This document shows positions 36,174 to 45,613 of a stretch of DNA of 64,000 nt, in pieces (positions within the stretch are counted from its first letter, which is position 1; each line of letters starts with the position of its first letter). Origin of the DNA: JACVRN01 sp035276685 (lineage in GTDB: Bacteria; Acidobacteriota; Blastocatellia; Pyrinomonadales; Pyrinomonadaceae). The position numbers and the translations under genes were made by a program. The notes beneath the pieces are model-generated. The model did not search any database. It was not told the DNA's origin and was given only the letters and a program-made list of their open reading frames with translations. The DNA lies in the NCBI GenBank assembly GCA_035276685.1, contig DATELK010000092.1, positions 70,102 through 134,101 of the forward strand. Reading direction: 5' to 3'.

Positions 36174-37580
36174 ATGAAATCAAATGCCCCCGTGGTCACA
36201 CGCGAGATTTCCCTTTCCGCTGAAGAGCTGCTCGGAGCGCTGCTCAACATGGACGCCTCGCGCCGCGTCTCCATCCTCGACAGCTGCGGTTATCGCCCCC
36301 CTGAAGCACGCTTTCTCATAGCAGGCTTTGACCCCGCAGAGATAATAGAAGCACACGGCGACGAGATTAGCATCTCTCGCGCCAGCCGTACGGAGGTCAT
36401 GCGAGGCGACGTGCTGGCCCTGCTCGACGAGCGGCTTGAAAGCCGTCGTGTCACGCACTTTGAGCAGAGCCTCCCGGCTGCGGGCGCGTGCATAGCTTCC
36501 TTCTCGTATGACCTCGCAAGGCAATTCGAGCGACTGCGCTCCCGAGCCCCGCACGCTTCAACGCGTGAGCCGGACGCGGTGCTTGCCTTCTACGACACGC
36601 TGGTCATTCACGACTATCTTCAAGGCTCTACAAGTCTGGTCTCTGTCGCGGCCGAAGAGCGACTGGACGAGTTTCATGAAGCCCTGAGCGATGCCGCACG
36701 CGCTTGCGATACTTTCCACCTTGAAGACTCTTCTCAGACTCGCGCGGCCCGCTCCAACTTCACCCGCGAAGAATACCTGAGCGCCGTCTCGCGCATTAAA
36801 GAGCACATAGCGGCCGGAGACATCTACCAGGCGAATCTGACGCAGCAGCTTCACGTTCCGCTTTACTCTTCATCCGAGAGCGTCTTTCTCAAGCTGCGCC
36901 GCGCTCACCCTGCATCCTTCGCGGCCTTCTTAAGACGAGGACGGGACGTGGTCATCAGCGCCTCGCCCGAAAGATTCCTGCGTGTGGAAGCGCAGGCGGA
37001 CGGGCGGCGCGTTGTGGAAGCGTGGCCGATAAAGGGAACGAGGCCGCGCGGGCAGCACGCGGAAGAGGACAGGCGTTTGCGCGCGGAGCTTCTGCAAAGT
37101 GAGAAAGACCGCGCCGAGAATGTCATGATTGTTGACCTCCTGCGAAACGACCTGGGAAGAGTCTGCCGGTACGGCACAGTCCACGTGCCGGAGCTTTTCA
37201 CGGTGCAGGAGCATCCCACGCTCTTTCATCTTGTCTCGCGCGTGCGCGGTCTTCTTCGTGAAGACGTAAGGGTGGCAGAGCTGATGCGAGCGACTTTCCC
37301 GTGCGGCTCGATTACGGGCGCTCCGAAGCTGCGCGCGATGGAGATTCTTGACGAGATAGAGCCCGCGCGTCGCGGCCTTTCTATGGGCGCAATCGGTTAC
37401 TTCTCCTTCGACGGCCGCGCAGACCTGTCCGTAGCCATTCGCACCATGACCGTCGAGGACGGCGAGGCGCGCTTCAACGTCGGCGGCGGCATAGTCGCGG
37501 ACAGCCTGCCGGAAGACGAGTATCAGGAATCGCTCGTCAAGGCCCGCGCCCTGCTTCGCGCGCTCGACGCAAAGCTTTAA
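36174..37580 (+). CDS. pabB: Aminodeoxychorismate synthase component I (chorismate-binding)
   Basis: 468-aa chorismate-utilising enzyme. Core motifs: AGDIYQANLTQQL, SPERFLRV, IKGTRPRG (the Lys typical of PabB), VDLLRNDLGRV, ATFPCGSITGAPKLRAMEI and YFSFDGRADLSVAIRTM. It makes 4-amino-4-deoxychorismate for folate, with ammonia from a PabA not in this window. PabB rather than TrpE follows from PIKGTRPRG and the adjacent class IV aminotransferase-fold gene. It starts 10 bp after purL. Confidence 0.92.
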   Translation: MKSNAPVVTREISLSAEELLGALLNMDASRRVSILDSCGYRPPEARFLIAGFDPAEIIEAHGDEISISRASRTEVMRGDVLALLDERLESRRVTHFEQSLPAAGACIASFSYDLARQFERLRSRAPHASTREPDAVLAFYDTLVIHDYLQGSTSLVSVAAEERLDEFHEALSDAARACDTFHLEDSSQTRAARSNFTREEYLSAVSRIKEHIAAGDIYQANLTQQLHVPLYSSSESVFLKLRRAHPASFAAFLRRGRDVVISASPERFLRVEAQADGRRVVEAWPIKGTRPRGQHAEEDRRLRAELLQSEKDRAENVMIVDLLRNDLGRVCRYGTVHVPELFTVQEHPTLFHLVSRVRGLLREDVRVAELMRATFPCGSITGAPKLRAMEILDEIEPARRGLSMGAIGYFSFDGRADLSVAIRTMTVEDGEARFNVGGGIVADSLPEDEYQESLVKARALLRALDAKL

Positions 37581-37582
37581 GA

Positions 37583-37603
37583 GATTGATTTATTGAATCA
37601 ATC
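37583..37603. repeat. Small palindrome after pabB
   Basis: GATTGATT-TATTG-AATCAATC, 8-bp perfect arms, followed by CTTCTTCCCTTTCC. It could be a weak terminator or a processing hairpin, but the pabC-like gene follows on the same strand within 40 bp. Confidence 0.4.
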
Positions 37604-37640
37604 TTCTTCCCTTTCCATTTTTCATGTATCCTGTAAGAGC

Positions 37641-38507
37641 GTGCATTCGCGCATTATTCTCAACGGTGAAATGCTGAAGGACGCGGGAAGCGCGCGTCTT
37701 CCTGTCGTCACGCCCGCAGCGCTCTACGGGCGCGGAGTCTTCACCACACTCGCCATACACAACGGCCGTCCCTTTCTCTGGCCCGAGCACTGGGCGCGGC
37801 TGATGCTGCACGCAGACCGCGCAAACGTCAGTCGAAGCTTCCTTGATGAAGAAGAGACTCGCGCCGCACTACAGACTCTGATAGAAGCCAACCGCGTGCG
37901 CGAGGGACGAGCGCGCATCACGCTGCTCGCAAACAACGCGGGCAAAGGCTTCTGGAAGCTCGATGATGAAGCGGAAGCACGTGAGACACATCTGCTCATC
38001 ATGACGGGCGAAGCGCACGCGCCGCCAGCGGAGGACGCGCTCGCACTTACCGTCTCGCCTTATCGAGTCAACACGCACTCTCCGCTCGCGGGCGTCAAGT
38101 CCGTCAACTACCTTGAGCACCTTCTCGCGTGGGAAGAGGCGCGTGCGCGAGACTTCCACGAAGCGGTAGTCATGAACGAGCGCGGAGAGGTAGTGTCTGC
38201 CACCATGGCCAACATCTTCTGGGTCAGGGACGGCACGCTTCACACGCCCGCTCTTCAGACGGGCGCGCTCGCGGGCACTACGCGCGCCTGCGTCCTCCGG
38301 CTCGCCGAAGACCTAGGCATCCCCATAGTGGAAGGCGTGGGCGAGCTTGCACAGGTCGGAGACGCGAACGAAATCTTTCTCACCTCCGCAGGGCTTGGAT
38401 TGAGTCTGGTCACGACCTTCGACTTTCATAACTACACGGTTCCCGTAGGCTCCGTCGCGCTGCGCCTGCACGAAGCCTTCCGACAGCTAACGCTTCAGAC
38501 AGAATAA
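37641..38507 (+). CDS. pabC: Class IV aminotransferase-fold enzyme, likely aminodeoxychorismate lyase
   Basis: 288 aa from GTG 37641 (HSRIILNGEMLKD), the usual family start; a TTG upstream (37593) adds residues without family character. PLP-enzyme motifs: YGRGVFTTL, VKSVNYLEHLLAWEEARARD (with the PLP Lys), MNERGEVVSATMANIFWV and LQTGALAGTTRACVLRLAED. Branched-chain or D-amino-acid aminotransferases share the fold, but the position right after pabB supports PabC, which releases p-aminobenzoate and pyruvate. Confidence 0.8.
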   Translation: MHSRIILNGEMLKDAGSARLPVVTPAALYGRGVFTTLAIHNGRPFLWPEHWARLMLHADRANVSRSFLDEEETRAALQTLIEANRVREGRARITLLANNAGKGFWKLDDEAEARETHLLIMTGEAHAPPAEDALALTVSPYRVNTHSPLAGVKSVNYLEHLLAWEEARARDFHEAVVMNERGEVVSATMANIFWVRDGTLHTPALQTGALAGTTRACVLRLAEDLGIPIVEGVGELAQVGDANEIFLTSAGLGLSLVTTFDFHNYTVPVGSVALRLHEAFRQLTLQTE

Positions 38508-38646
38508 GGATAGAGGCTCTTCGGCCTCATGCCGTGGTCGCGTCCCTGCGGTTTTCCGTGCTATCATGCCTGGCAGCAAAAGGCTCAAAAAAAAGTTCCC
38601 GCATAAAATTTTACGCGCTGTATTTAAACAGGAGGATGTAAGTGAG

Positions 38647-39744
38647 ATGGCTACTGAATTGAGACGCGCCGATACGTCGCTGGATAAGATTGAAGAGCTT
38701 TTGGGCGATGGGGCGCGCACGCTTCTGGATCATACCTCGACGACTATCTCCAAGGATGAGCTTCAGCTGCCGGGGCCGGACTTCGTAGATAGAGTCTGGG
38801 CGCTCTCGGACAGAAACCCTTCGGTGCTGCGCTCGCTCCAGACGCTCTATGATAACGGGCGGCTGGCGGGCACGGGCTATCTTTCGATACTGCCGGTTGA
38901 CCAGGGCATAGAGCACTCAGCGGGCGCTTCGTTCGCGCCCAACCCGCAGTACTTCGACCCTGCGAAAATCGTCGAGCTCGCGATAGAGGGCGGCTGCAAC
39001 GCCGTCGCTTCCACCTTCGGCGTGCTAGGGTCTGTGGCGCGCCGCTTCGCGCACAAGATTCCGTTCGTCGTGAAGATAAATCACAACGAGCTTCTGACCT
39101 ATCCGAACAAGTTCGACCAGGTGCTCTTCGGCACGGTCGAGCAGGCGCGCGACATGGGAGCGGTGGCGGTGGGCGCGACCATCTACTTCGGCTCTGATGA
39201 ATCCACCAGGCAGATAACGGAAATCAGCCAGTCGTTCGCCTACGCTCACGAGCTTGGGATGGCGACTATCCTGTGGTGCTACCTGCGTAACCCTAAGTTC
39301 AAGACCAAAGAGGGCGACATGCACGCCTCGGCGGATTTGACGGGACAGGCCAACCACCTCGGCGTCACCATAGAGGCGGACATCATCAAGCAGAAGCTGC
39401 CCGAGCGAAACGGCGGCTACAACGCTCTGAACATAGAGAGCAGCTACGGCAAGACCAGCAAGCTCGTCTACGAAAAGCTGACCACGGATAACCCTATAGA
39501 CCTCGTGCGCTATCAGGTGGCGAACTGCTACATGGGGCGCTGCGGGTTGATTAACTCAGGCGGCGAATCAAAGGGAGCGTCGGATTTGGCGGAGGCCGTT
39601 CGCACGGCCGTCATCAACAAGCGCGGCGGCGGCATGGGCCTCATCTCGGGCCGCAAAGCCTTCCAGCGTCCCATGAACGAGGGCGTGCAGCTACTGAACG
39701 CCATACAGGACGTTTACCTGACAGAGGAAATCACAGTCGCCTAA
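38647..39744 (+). CDS. Class I fructose-bisphosphate aldolase, DhnA/FbaB type
   Basis: 365 aa. GTGYLSILPVDQGIEHSAGAS and FVVKINHNELL, SYGKTSKLVYEKL and LINSGGESKGASDL are hallmarks of the archaeal-type class I (Schiff-base) aldolase. It cleaves fructose 1,6-bisphosphate to DHAP and glyceraldehyde 3-phosphate; it needs no metal. AGGAGG precedes the ATG with a slightly long spacer. Longer than archaeal homologues by an N-terminal helical extension of about 60 residues, as in many bacteria. Monocistronic. Confidence 0.9.
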   Translation: MATELRRADTSLDKIEELLGDGARTLLDHTSTTISKDELQLPGPDFVDRVWALSDRNPSVLRSLQTLYDNGRLAGTGYLSILPVDQGIEHSAGASFAPNPQYFDPAKIVELAIEGGCNAVASTFGVLGSVARRFAHKIPFVVKINHNELLTYPNKFDQVLFGTVEQARDMGAVAVGATIYFGSDESTRQITEISQSFAYAHELGMATILWCYLRNPKFKTKEGDMHASADLTGQANHLGVTIEADIIKQKLPERNGGYNALNIESSYGKTSKLVYEKLTTDNPIDLVRYQVANCYMGRCGLINSGGESKGASDLAEAVRTAVINKRGGGMGLISGRKAFQRPMNEGVQLLNAIQDVYLTEEITVA

Positions 39745-39765
39745 AACTGTCAGAGTCTAAAAATC

Positions 39766-39833
39766 CGAGTCCCGGGACACAGGTCAAAAGAGATAGTTTT
39801 TTGACTTGAGTTCCGGGACTTTCGCTTTGGGAC
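39766..39833. repeat. Word-composed hairpin after the aldolase gene
   Basis: CGAGTCCCGGGACACAGGTC pairs imperfectly with GACTTGAGTTCCGGGACTTTCG around an A/T-rich loop that includes TTTTTT. Built on the word GTCCCGGGAC. It could act as a terminator for the aldolase transcript. Confidence 0.6.
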
Positions 39834-39925
39834 TTCCTTGCATAAATCCAACCGGCGGGCCCGATACGTAGATTAGTTTTGGATTTACTTAGAGGGGCGG
39901 AATGAAACTATAAGGAGAAGAGTGT

Positions 39926-40393
39926 ATGAAAAAGTATGCCTTACACTTGCGCCTGTCGCTTCCCTTCCTGCTGGCGATGCTCGTGATGTCTTCAATCGTT
40001 CCGCAGCCGAAGGCTACGGCGCAGGACAAGAGCCTCTACGAGAGACTCGGCGGCTACAACGCCGTCGCGGCCGTAGTTGACGACTTCATAGGCCGTCTCG
40101 TGAGCGACAAGAGATTCGAGCGATTCTTCGTGGGCCACAGCAAGGACTCGCAGAAGCGCATTCGACAGCACATCGTTGACCAGTTGTGCGCGGCTGCGGG
40201 CGGCCCCTGCATCTACACGGGCCGCACCATGAGGGATTCGCACGAGGGGCTGAACATCTCAGAGGAAGACTGGAAAGCGGCCGTAGACCATCTGGTTGCG
40301 TCGCTGGATAAATTCAAGGTGGGGAAGCGCGAGAAGGACGACCTGCTCGGAGCCATCTCGAAATTCAAGCCTGACATAGTTGAGAAGAGATAG
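39926..40393 (+). CDS. Exported group I truncated haemoglobin
   Basis: 155 aa. An N-terminal hydrophobic signal segment (LRLSLPFLLAMLVMSSIV, cleavage likely after ATA) precedes a 2-on-2 globin domain beginning SLYERLGGYNAVAAVVDDF. The haem-ligand region is GRTMRDSHEGLNISEEDW, with proximal His106. Truncated globins are normally cytoplasmic NO/O2 proteins; a signal peptide would place this one in the periplasm. Two extra Cys (LCAAAGGPC) could form a disulfide there. AAGGAG precedes the ATG. Confidence 0.88.
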   Translation: MKKYALHLRLSLPFLLAMLVMSSIVPQPKATAQDKSLYERLGGYNAVAAVVDDFIGRLVSDKRFERFFVGHSKDSQKRIRQHIVDQLCAAAGGPCIYTGRTMRDSHEGLNISEEDWKAAVDHLVASLDKFKVGKREKDDLLGAISKFKPDIVEKR

Positions 40394-40440
40394 CCTGCTC
40401 ATTTAATCACTGCACAATTTTTCCACGTGGAATCTTTTAC

Positions 40441-40475
40441 GGCCGGAAGAGCCCGACGCTTCCGGCCAATTTTTT
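40441..40475 (+). terminator. Rho-independent terminator
   Basis: GGCCGGAAG (40441-40449), loop, CTTCCGGCC (40459-40467), then AATTTTTT. It lies about 50 bp after the globin stop and would end its transcript. Confidence 0.85.
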
Positions 40476-40647
40476 AGGCTGGAGTCATGCTTAAGTACGA
40501 CCCGCCCGCTACCGCAGGCGGTACTGACCTGCCATTGTCTGCATTAGACCTCGCGCCCCGTAGAGTAGTATAAAGTTAATCCAGGCTTGCCCCGCCCGCA
40601 GACGTGGATTGCTGCGGCAGAAGCTAAAGAGAGCGAGAAAGGTGCCA

Positions 40648-40842
40648 ATGGCAGAAAACGACCGACCCAAAGTTACCAACGAGATTTCCGACGAGACAGG
40701 GCAATACGACGCGCGCTTTATTCTCTGGCGGCAGTTCTGCGCGCAGAACAACATCCCCGTCGAAACTCTCCCCAGCGACCTGAGCGGCGAAGTCAGAGAC
40801 AAGTGGGACAAGCTGAAAGAAGAGCGGCTGAACAAGCAGTAG
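40648..40842 (+). CDS. Small conserved-looking hydrophilic protein
   Basis: 64 aa, MAENDRPKVTNEISDETGQY, then a helical part ending DKWDKLKEERLNKQ. Charged, soluble, no signal. Weak purine-rich site (GAGAAAGG) before the ATG. It looks like a real small gene from its composition but belongs to no family I recognise. Stands alone between the terminator and a minus-strand gene. Confidence 0.5.
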   Translation: MAENDRPKVTNEISDETGQYDARFILWRQFCAQNNIPVETLPSDLSGEVRDKWDKLKEERLNKQ

Positions 40843-40955
40843 AGCGCTTCTTTTAAAATCCCACGCGCAAGCCTATCTTAAGAGTGAAGCATAGAAGATT
40901 CGCTTCATGAGGTTCGCCTTTCCTGATTGATTCAGAGAGCGATTTAAGGCTGCTG

Positions 40956-41642
40956 CTAGAAATATCTTCCAATCGTGTACGCGCCCGTGAGAAACGGGTT
41001 GGTTGCACGCTCGCGGCCTATGGTGGTCTGCGGGCCGTGGCCGGAATATACCTCAACGTCGTCGCCTAGCGGAATGATTTTGTTCATCAGAGAGTCCATC
41101 AACTGCTCGGCCGAGCCGCCGGGCAAATCAGTCCTCCCGATTGAGCCAGCGAAAAGACAGTCGCCCACGAAGACCTTCCGCTCTTCCTCGCTGAAGAGGA
41201 CTACGTGGCCGGGCGTGTGGCCCGGACAGTGCAGGACTTTGAAAGCGAGCGCTCCGACGTGGTAAGTCTCTCCGTCCGTCCAGTAGCGGTCGACATTGGG
41301 AGGCTCTTCGTAATCGAAGCCGTAGAGCGGCCACTGCGAGCGCGGGATGCCTACCCACGCGGGCTGCTCAGGCAGCGCCAGGTAGAGCGGCTCGTCCGCC
41401 TTGTGAAGCAGCACCTCTGCTTCGGGCCGAAGCTTTTTAAGAGCGGCCACGCCGCCCACGTGGTCAAGGTGCGCGTGCGTCAGCGCAATCGCCTGTAAGG
41501 TAAGCCCGTGTTTGTCCAGCGCCTCCGCTATTCGCGCGGCCTCGTCGCCGGGGTCTACGCAGATGGCCTGAAGCGTCTTTTCACAACCCAGTATGCGCGT
41601 CTGCTGTTGAAATAGCGTGACCGTAAGCTCTTCTATTATCAT
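40956..41642 (-). CDS. Metallo-beta-lactamase-fold hydrolase, glyoxalase II-like
   Basis: 228 aa. Metal motif THAHLDHVGG, then HCPGHTPGHVVLF, GDCLFAGSIGRTDLPGG and YSGHGPQTTIGRE provide the full di-metal ligand set. The pattern matches the YcbL branch of hydroxyacylglutathione hydrolase-like enzymes. Cytosolic. Stand-alone gene. Confidence 0.88.
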   Translation of the reverse strand: MIIEELTVTLFQQQTRILGCEKTLQAICVDPGDEAARIAEALDKHGLTLQAIALTHAHLDHVGGVAALKKLRPEAEVLLHKADEPLYLALPEQPAWVGIPRSQWPLYGFDYEEPPNVDRYWTDGETYHVGALAFKVLHCPGHTPGHVVLFSEEERKVFVGDCLFAGSIGRTDLPGGSAEQLMDSLMNKIIPLGDDVEVYSGHGPQTTIGRERATNPFLTGAYTIGRYF

Positions 41643-41849
41643 CTTTGCTCTGCTTTCTTTCCTTCAGCTCGAAACTCTCTCTCTTGGGTCATGTTAAGCC
41701 AGAGTATATCGTCCGGCAAATATTGCATGTCCATAGTACAAGTGATAAGCTTCGCCCCGTCGCAACGCACAGGTACTTCTAAACCTGCATTTCTCAGGGC
41801 TGTGTTTCTCAGTATCCTCTCAGCCCTCTTTTCGCCGGAGGCCAGATAC

Positions 41850-44351
41850 TTGGCCCTAGAAGCTGGAACAACAATTAACCAGTATAAAGTGATTTCCCGC
41901 CTTGGCTCAGGCGGGATGGGAGAAGTCTATCTGGCGCAGGACGAGCGGCTGGAACGAAAGGTCGCGCTCAAGCTTCTCTATACGGATATAACGCAGGGCG
42001 CAGACGCGGTACGCCGCTTCCAACAGGAAGCGCGCACGGCATCCAAATTGAACCATCCCTACATCATCACGATTTACGAAGTCGGGCAGGCGAACGGCTC
42101 ACATTTTATCAGCACGGAATATATAGAGGGCCAGACGCTGCGCCAGTACTTGAAGCATAAGACGATAACTTTGCACGAAGTCCTGGACATAGCCATTCAG
42201 GTGGCGACCGCCCTGGTGACGGCGCACGAAGCCGGAATCGCTCATCGAGACATCAAGCCGGAAAACATCATGATACGCGCCGACAGCTATGTCAAAGTCC
42301 TGGACTTCGGGCTGGCAAAGTTGACGGAAAATCGGATGAAGCTGGTCGGCCGCTGTGACCCGCACGCCGAGACTGAATCAGGAGTCAACACGAATCCCGG
42401 CGCGATTATGGGGACTGTGCAGTACATGTCTCCCGAGCAGGCGCGCGGCTTTCCAGTAGATGCACGCACAGACATTTTCAGCCTCGGCGTAGTGCTCTAT
42501 GAGGCGCTGGCGGGCCGTTCGCCGTTTGAAGCAGCCACCCCCAGCGAAACCATTATCGCAATCGTTAAAAATAGGCCGGATCCCATAGCACGCTACTTTA
42601 ACGACGTGCCCGCAGAGATGGAGCGCATCGTGGGCAAGGCTCTCGCCAAGAACAAGGACGAGCGCTATCAAACCATGAAGGACATGCTCATTGACCTGAA
42701 GAGGTTGAAGCGCGGGCTGGAGTTTCAGGCCGCGCTGTCTGACGAGTCAGAGCAGAACCTGTCGCGCCACCTGCTGAGCCGCGACGTCAGCGGCCCTGCC
42801 AGGGCATCCGGAGAGCAAGGTAAAGCCTCGGCTCAACAGCAGAAAGTCTCAACGGGAGAAGTCTCGGTTTCTGACGCCAAATCCAGCGCCGAGTACATCT
42901 TCGATGGTATCAAGCAATATAGGAAGCCTGTCTTCATCGCGCTGGCCGGAATCGCTCTCCTGTTTGCCGCTTACTATTATTACAGGGTGACGCGCCCGAT
43001 AGATTCTATAGCCGTTCTGCCTTTCAAGCTGGCGTCGGAGTCAGGCGCTGAAGACATAGGTGATGATATTACAGAGGAGGTTATTTCGCGCCTCAATAAA
43101 ATATCGCCGGGCTTGCGCGTCATGCCCTTTAGTGAAGTCAGCCGCTACAAGGGACAACAAGTAGACTTACAGCAGATAGGGCGCGAGATGAATGTGCGCG
43201 CCGTATTAACAGGTCGAATCACCAAGGACGGCGATAATATAGTCATCAGGCCAGAGCTTGTTGACCTGCGGCAAGACAGAAAACTACTCTGGGGAGAGAA
43301 GCTATCTATAAAGTTCTCCGATCTTGATTTGGCGTCGGAAAAAATCGTCGCTTATGTTTCGCAGCACATAAACCCAAACCTCAACTCCGGGGATGAGAAG
43401 AAAAGAGAGGCTCAGAGCCTCTATGCTCAAGGTCGTAATGCCTGGAAGAAACGAACGGCTGCTAATATAAACGAGGCCATAGGATATTTTAAGAAGACGC
43501 TTGAGCTTGACCCGGCCAACGCCCCGGCCTACGCCGGGCTGGCCGACTGCTACAACATGCTTGCTACTTACGGCGTACGCGAGCCGAAGGAGGCTTTCGG
43601 CGCGGCACACAGCTTCGCAGAGAGGGCGCTCGGCATAAACAATAATCTGGCGGAGGCTCACGCCGCGCTTGCCTATGCACATTTTCGCGGAGACCGAAAC
43701 TGGTCTAAGGCAGAGGCAGAGTTCAAAGAGGCCATACGCCTCGATCCCGACTACGCATCTGCGCACCAGTGGTATGCAAGCTATCTGGCGGCCATGGGAC
43801 GTTTCGATGAAGCGCTCGCGGAGACGACTCGCACGCAGGAGATAGACAAATTATCGCTAATCATACACTCCCATTTCGGCCTGATATACTTCTTCAACAG
43901 GCGCTATGACGATGCCATAGCTTCCTGCCGCAAGACGGTCGAGTTAGACCCCACGTTCTTCGTAGCGCACAGGTACATGGGAATGGCCTACGCCCAGAAG
44001 CGAATGTACAAAGAGGCGCTCGAAGAATACAGTATAGCCGTGCAGGCCTCTAAGGGTTCGCCGCTGATGAGAGCCGAAATGGCAAGTGTGCTGGCACTCG
44101 CTGAAGACGAGAATAAAGCACGCTCTGAACTCAATGACGTTCTGGAACTGAAAAAGACCCAGTACGTCTCCGCCTATCAGATAGCGACCATTTACATCGC
44201 CCTCAAAGATAATAAGCTTGCCTTGTCCTGGCTGGAGAAGGCGCTTGAGGAAGGCGCAGACTGGCTTGTTTTCCTCAAAGTAGACCCGAGATTTGATAGC
44301 CTTCGCTCCGACCCGAAATTCATAGACCTGCAAAGACGTGCGGGCTTTTAA
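41850..44351 (+). CDS. Ser/Thr protein kinase with TM, TolB/FlgO-like and TPR domains
   Basis: 833 aa. Hanks-type kinase: Gly loop LGSGGMGEV (18-26), Lys41, HRDIKPEN (132-139), DFG 152-154, MSPEQARG. Then a TM helix (KPVFIALAGIALLFAAYYYY). The extracytoplasmic part starts IAVLPFKLASES...LRVMPFSEVSRYKG, a TolB-like/FlgO-like segment common in acidobacterial kinases and CadC-like proteins, followed by TPR repeats (ANAPAYAGLADCYNMLATYG; YASAHQWYASYLAAMGRFDE). The TTG at 41850 is chosen because GGAGG sits eight bases before it and MALEAGTTINQYKVI is kinase-like. The upstream ATG adds 53 residues without family character. Confidence 0.88.
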   Translation: MALEAGTTINQYKVISRLGSGGMGEVYLAQDERLERKVALKLLYTDITQGADAVRRFQQEARTASKLNHPYIITIYEVGQANGSHFISTEYIEGQTLRQYLKHKTITLHEVLDIAIQVATALVTAHEAGIAHRDIKPENIMIRADSYVKVLDFGLAKLTENRMKLVGRCDPHAETESGVNTNPGAIMGTVQYMSPEQARGFPVDARTDIFSLGVVLYEALAGRSPFEAATPSETIIAIVKNRPDPIARYFNDVPAEMERIVGKALAKNKDERYQTMKDMLIDLKRLKRGLEFQAALSDESEQNLSRHLLSRDVSGPARASGEQGKASAQQQKVSTGEVSVSDAKSSAEYIFDGIKQYRKPVFIALAGIALLFAAYYYYRVTRPIDSIAVLPFKLASESGAEDIGDDITEEVISRLNKISPGLRVMPFSEVSRYKGQQVDLQQIGREMNVRAVLTGRITKDGDNIVIRPELVDLRQDRKLLWGEKLSIKFSDLDLASEKIVAYVSQHINPNLNSGDEKKREAQSLYAQGRNAWKKRTAANINEAIGYFKKTLELDPANAPAYAGLADCYNMLATYGVREPKEAFGAAHSFAERALGINNNLAEAHAALAYAHFRGDRNWSKAEAEFKEAIRLDPDYASAHQWYASYLAAMGRFDEALAETTRTQEIDKLSLIIHSHFGLIYFFNRRYDDAIASCRKTVELDPTFFVAHRYMGMAYAQKRMYKEALEEYSIAVQASKGSPLMRAEMASVLALAEDENKARSELNDVLELKKTQYVSAYQIATIYIALKDNKLALSWLEKALEEGADWLVFLKVDPRFDSLRSDPKFIDLQRRAGF

Positions 44352-44535
44352 CCGGCCCTCTTCGCTGGCACTTCAGAATCCCTCCGCTCGCTCTTTGCCT
44401 AAAACCGGCAACGGAGCTATTTTGAATCGCATCTAAATTTCATCATAAGCTCAGAGAGGGAACTCTTTTCCCGCGCTAAATAATTACTTACGATTTGCTG
44501 AAGCTCTAGCCGGTTTCAGATGAGGTTTTAAGACA

Positions 44536-45609
44536 ATGCCAATGGGTACGCGCTCGGGCAAGCTGGCCGATGTTCTGGACGAACTGACGGCCGAAGGAGC
44601 CTCGGAATTAACCGAGCATATTAATGATAAAGATTTACGCTGTTATGCCTGCGGGCACCGCTGCCTGATTCGAGCGGGCAAGCGAGGCATCTGCAAGGTG
44701 CGCTACAACGAAGATGGGCGCTTGATGGTGCCCAAGAACTACGTGGCTGCGCTCGCCTGCGACCCCACGGAGAAGAAGCCCTTCTTTCATGCCATGCCCG
44801 GCTCGGACACTCTGACCTTCGGCATGCTGGGCTGTGACCTTCACTGCGGCTACTGCCAGAACTGGCTCACGTCTCAGGCTCTGAGGGACGAGGCCGCAGG
44901 AACTGCTCCCAGAGTCGTGACGGCTGAGAAGCTGGTGTCGCTGGCTCATGCTTACGGGGCTTCGATGGTCGGCTCAAGCTATAACGAGCCGTTGATTACG
45001 GCCGAGTGGGCCGTGGACGTTTTCAGGCTCGCCAAGCCCGAAGGCTTTAAGACAGCTTTCATCTCGAACGGCAATGCGACGCCGCAGGTGCTGGATTATC
45101 TGAGGCCTTGGACGGACTGCTACAAGATTGATTTGAAGTCCATGAGTGACCGCAACTATCGCAAGCTCGGCGGAGTTGTCGATAACATTCTTGAGACGGT
45201 CAGGATGGTTCACGAGCGAGGCTTCTGGGAAGAGATAGTCACACTCGTCATCCCAGGCTTTAACGATTCGGAGGATGAGCTTCGTCGCGCGGCAGACTTC
45301 ATAGCCTCTGTCTCGCCTGACATTCCCTGGCACGTCACTGCGTTTCATCAGGACTACAACATGACCGAGAACGCCAACACGACCGCAGAGCAGTTGATAC
45401 GCGCCTGCGAGATTGGGCGAGCGGCAGGCCTCAGGTACGTCTACGCCGGGAACCTGCCCGGAAGAGTCGGGCGATGGGAGAACACCTACTGTCACTCCTG
45501 CGACGAGCTTCTAGTAGAGCGCTACGGCTACATCATCAAGCAGATGAAGGTCACGCGAGACGGTCACTGTCCCAAGTGCTCGACTGCTATCCCCGGCATC
45601 TGGTCATAA
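44536..45609 (+). CDS. amrS: AmmeMemoRadiSam-system radical SAM enzyme AmrS
   Basis: 357 aa. An N-terminal Cys-rich segment (CYACGHRCLIRAGKRGIC) precedes the radical-SAM cluster motif GCDLHCGYC (C100, C104, C107). YKIDLKSMSDRNYRKL, GFNDSEDELRRAADFI and a C-terminal CHSCDELLVER...HCPKCSTAIPG zinc-ribbon-like end are typical of AmrS/PflA-like activases. In most genomes AmrS is coded near AMMECR1 and MEMO family proteins; neither is in this window. Substrate unknown. Four bases separate it from the HAD gene. Confidence 0.85.
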   Translation: MPMGTRSGKLADVLDELTAEGASELTEHINDKDLRCYACGHRCLIRAGKRGICKVRYNEDGRLMVPKNYVAALACDPTEKKPFFHAMPGSDTLTFGMLGCDLHCGYCQNWLTSQALRDEAAGTAPRVVTAEKLVSLAHAYGASMVGSSYNEPLITAEWAVDVFRLAKPEGFKTAFISNGNATPQVLDYLRPWTDCYKIDLKSMSDRNYRKLGGVVDNILETVRMVHERGFWEEIVTLVIPGFNDSEDELRRAADFIASVSPDIPWHVTAFHQDYNMTENANTTAEQLIRACEIGRAAGLRYVYAGNLPGRVGRWENTYCHSCDELLVERYGYIIKQMKVTRDGHCPKCSTAIPGIWS

Positions 45610-45613
45610 CGGC

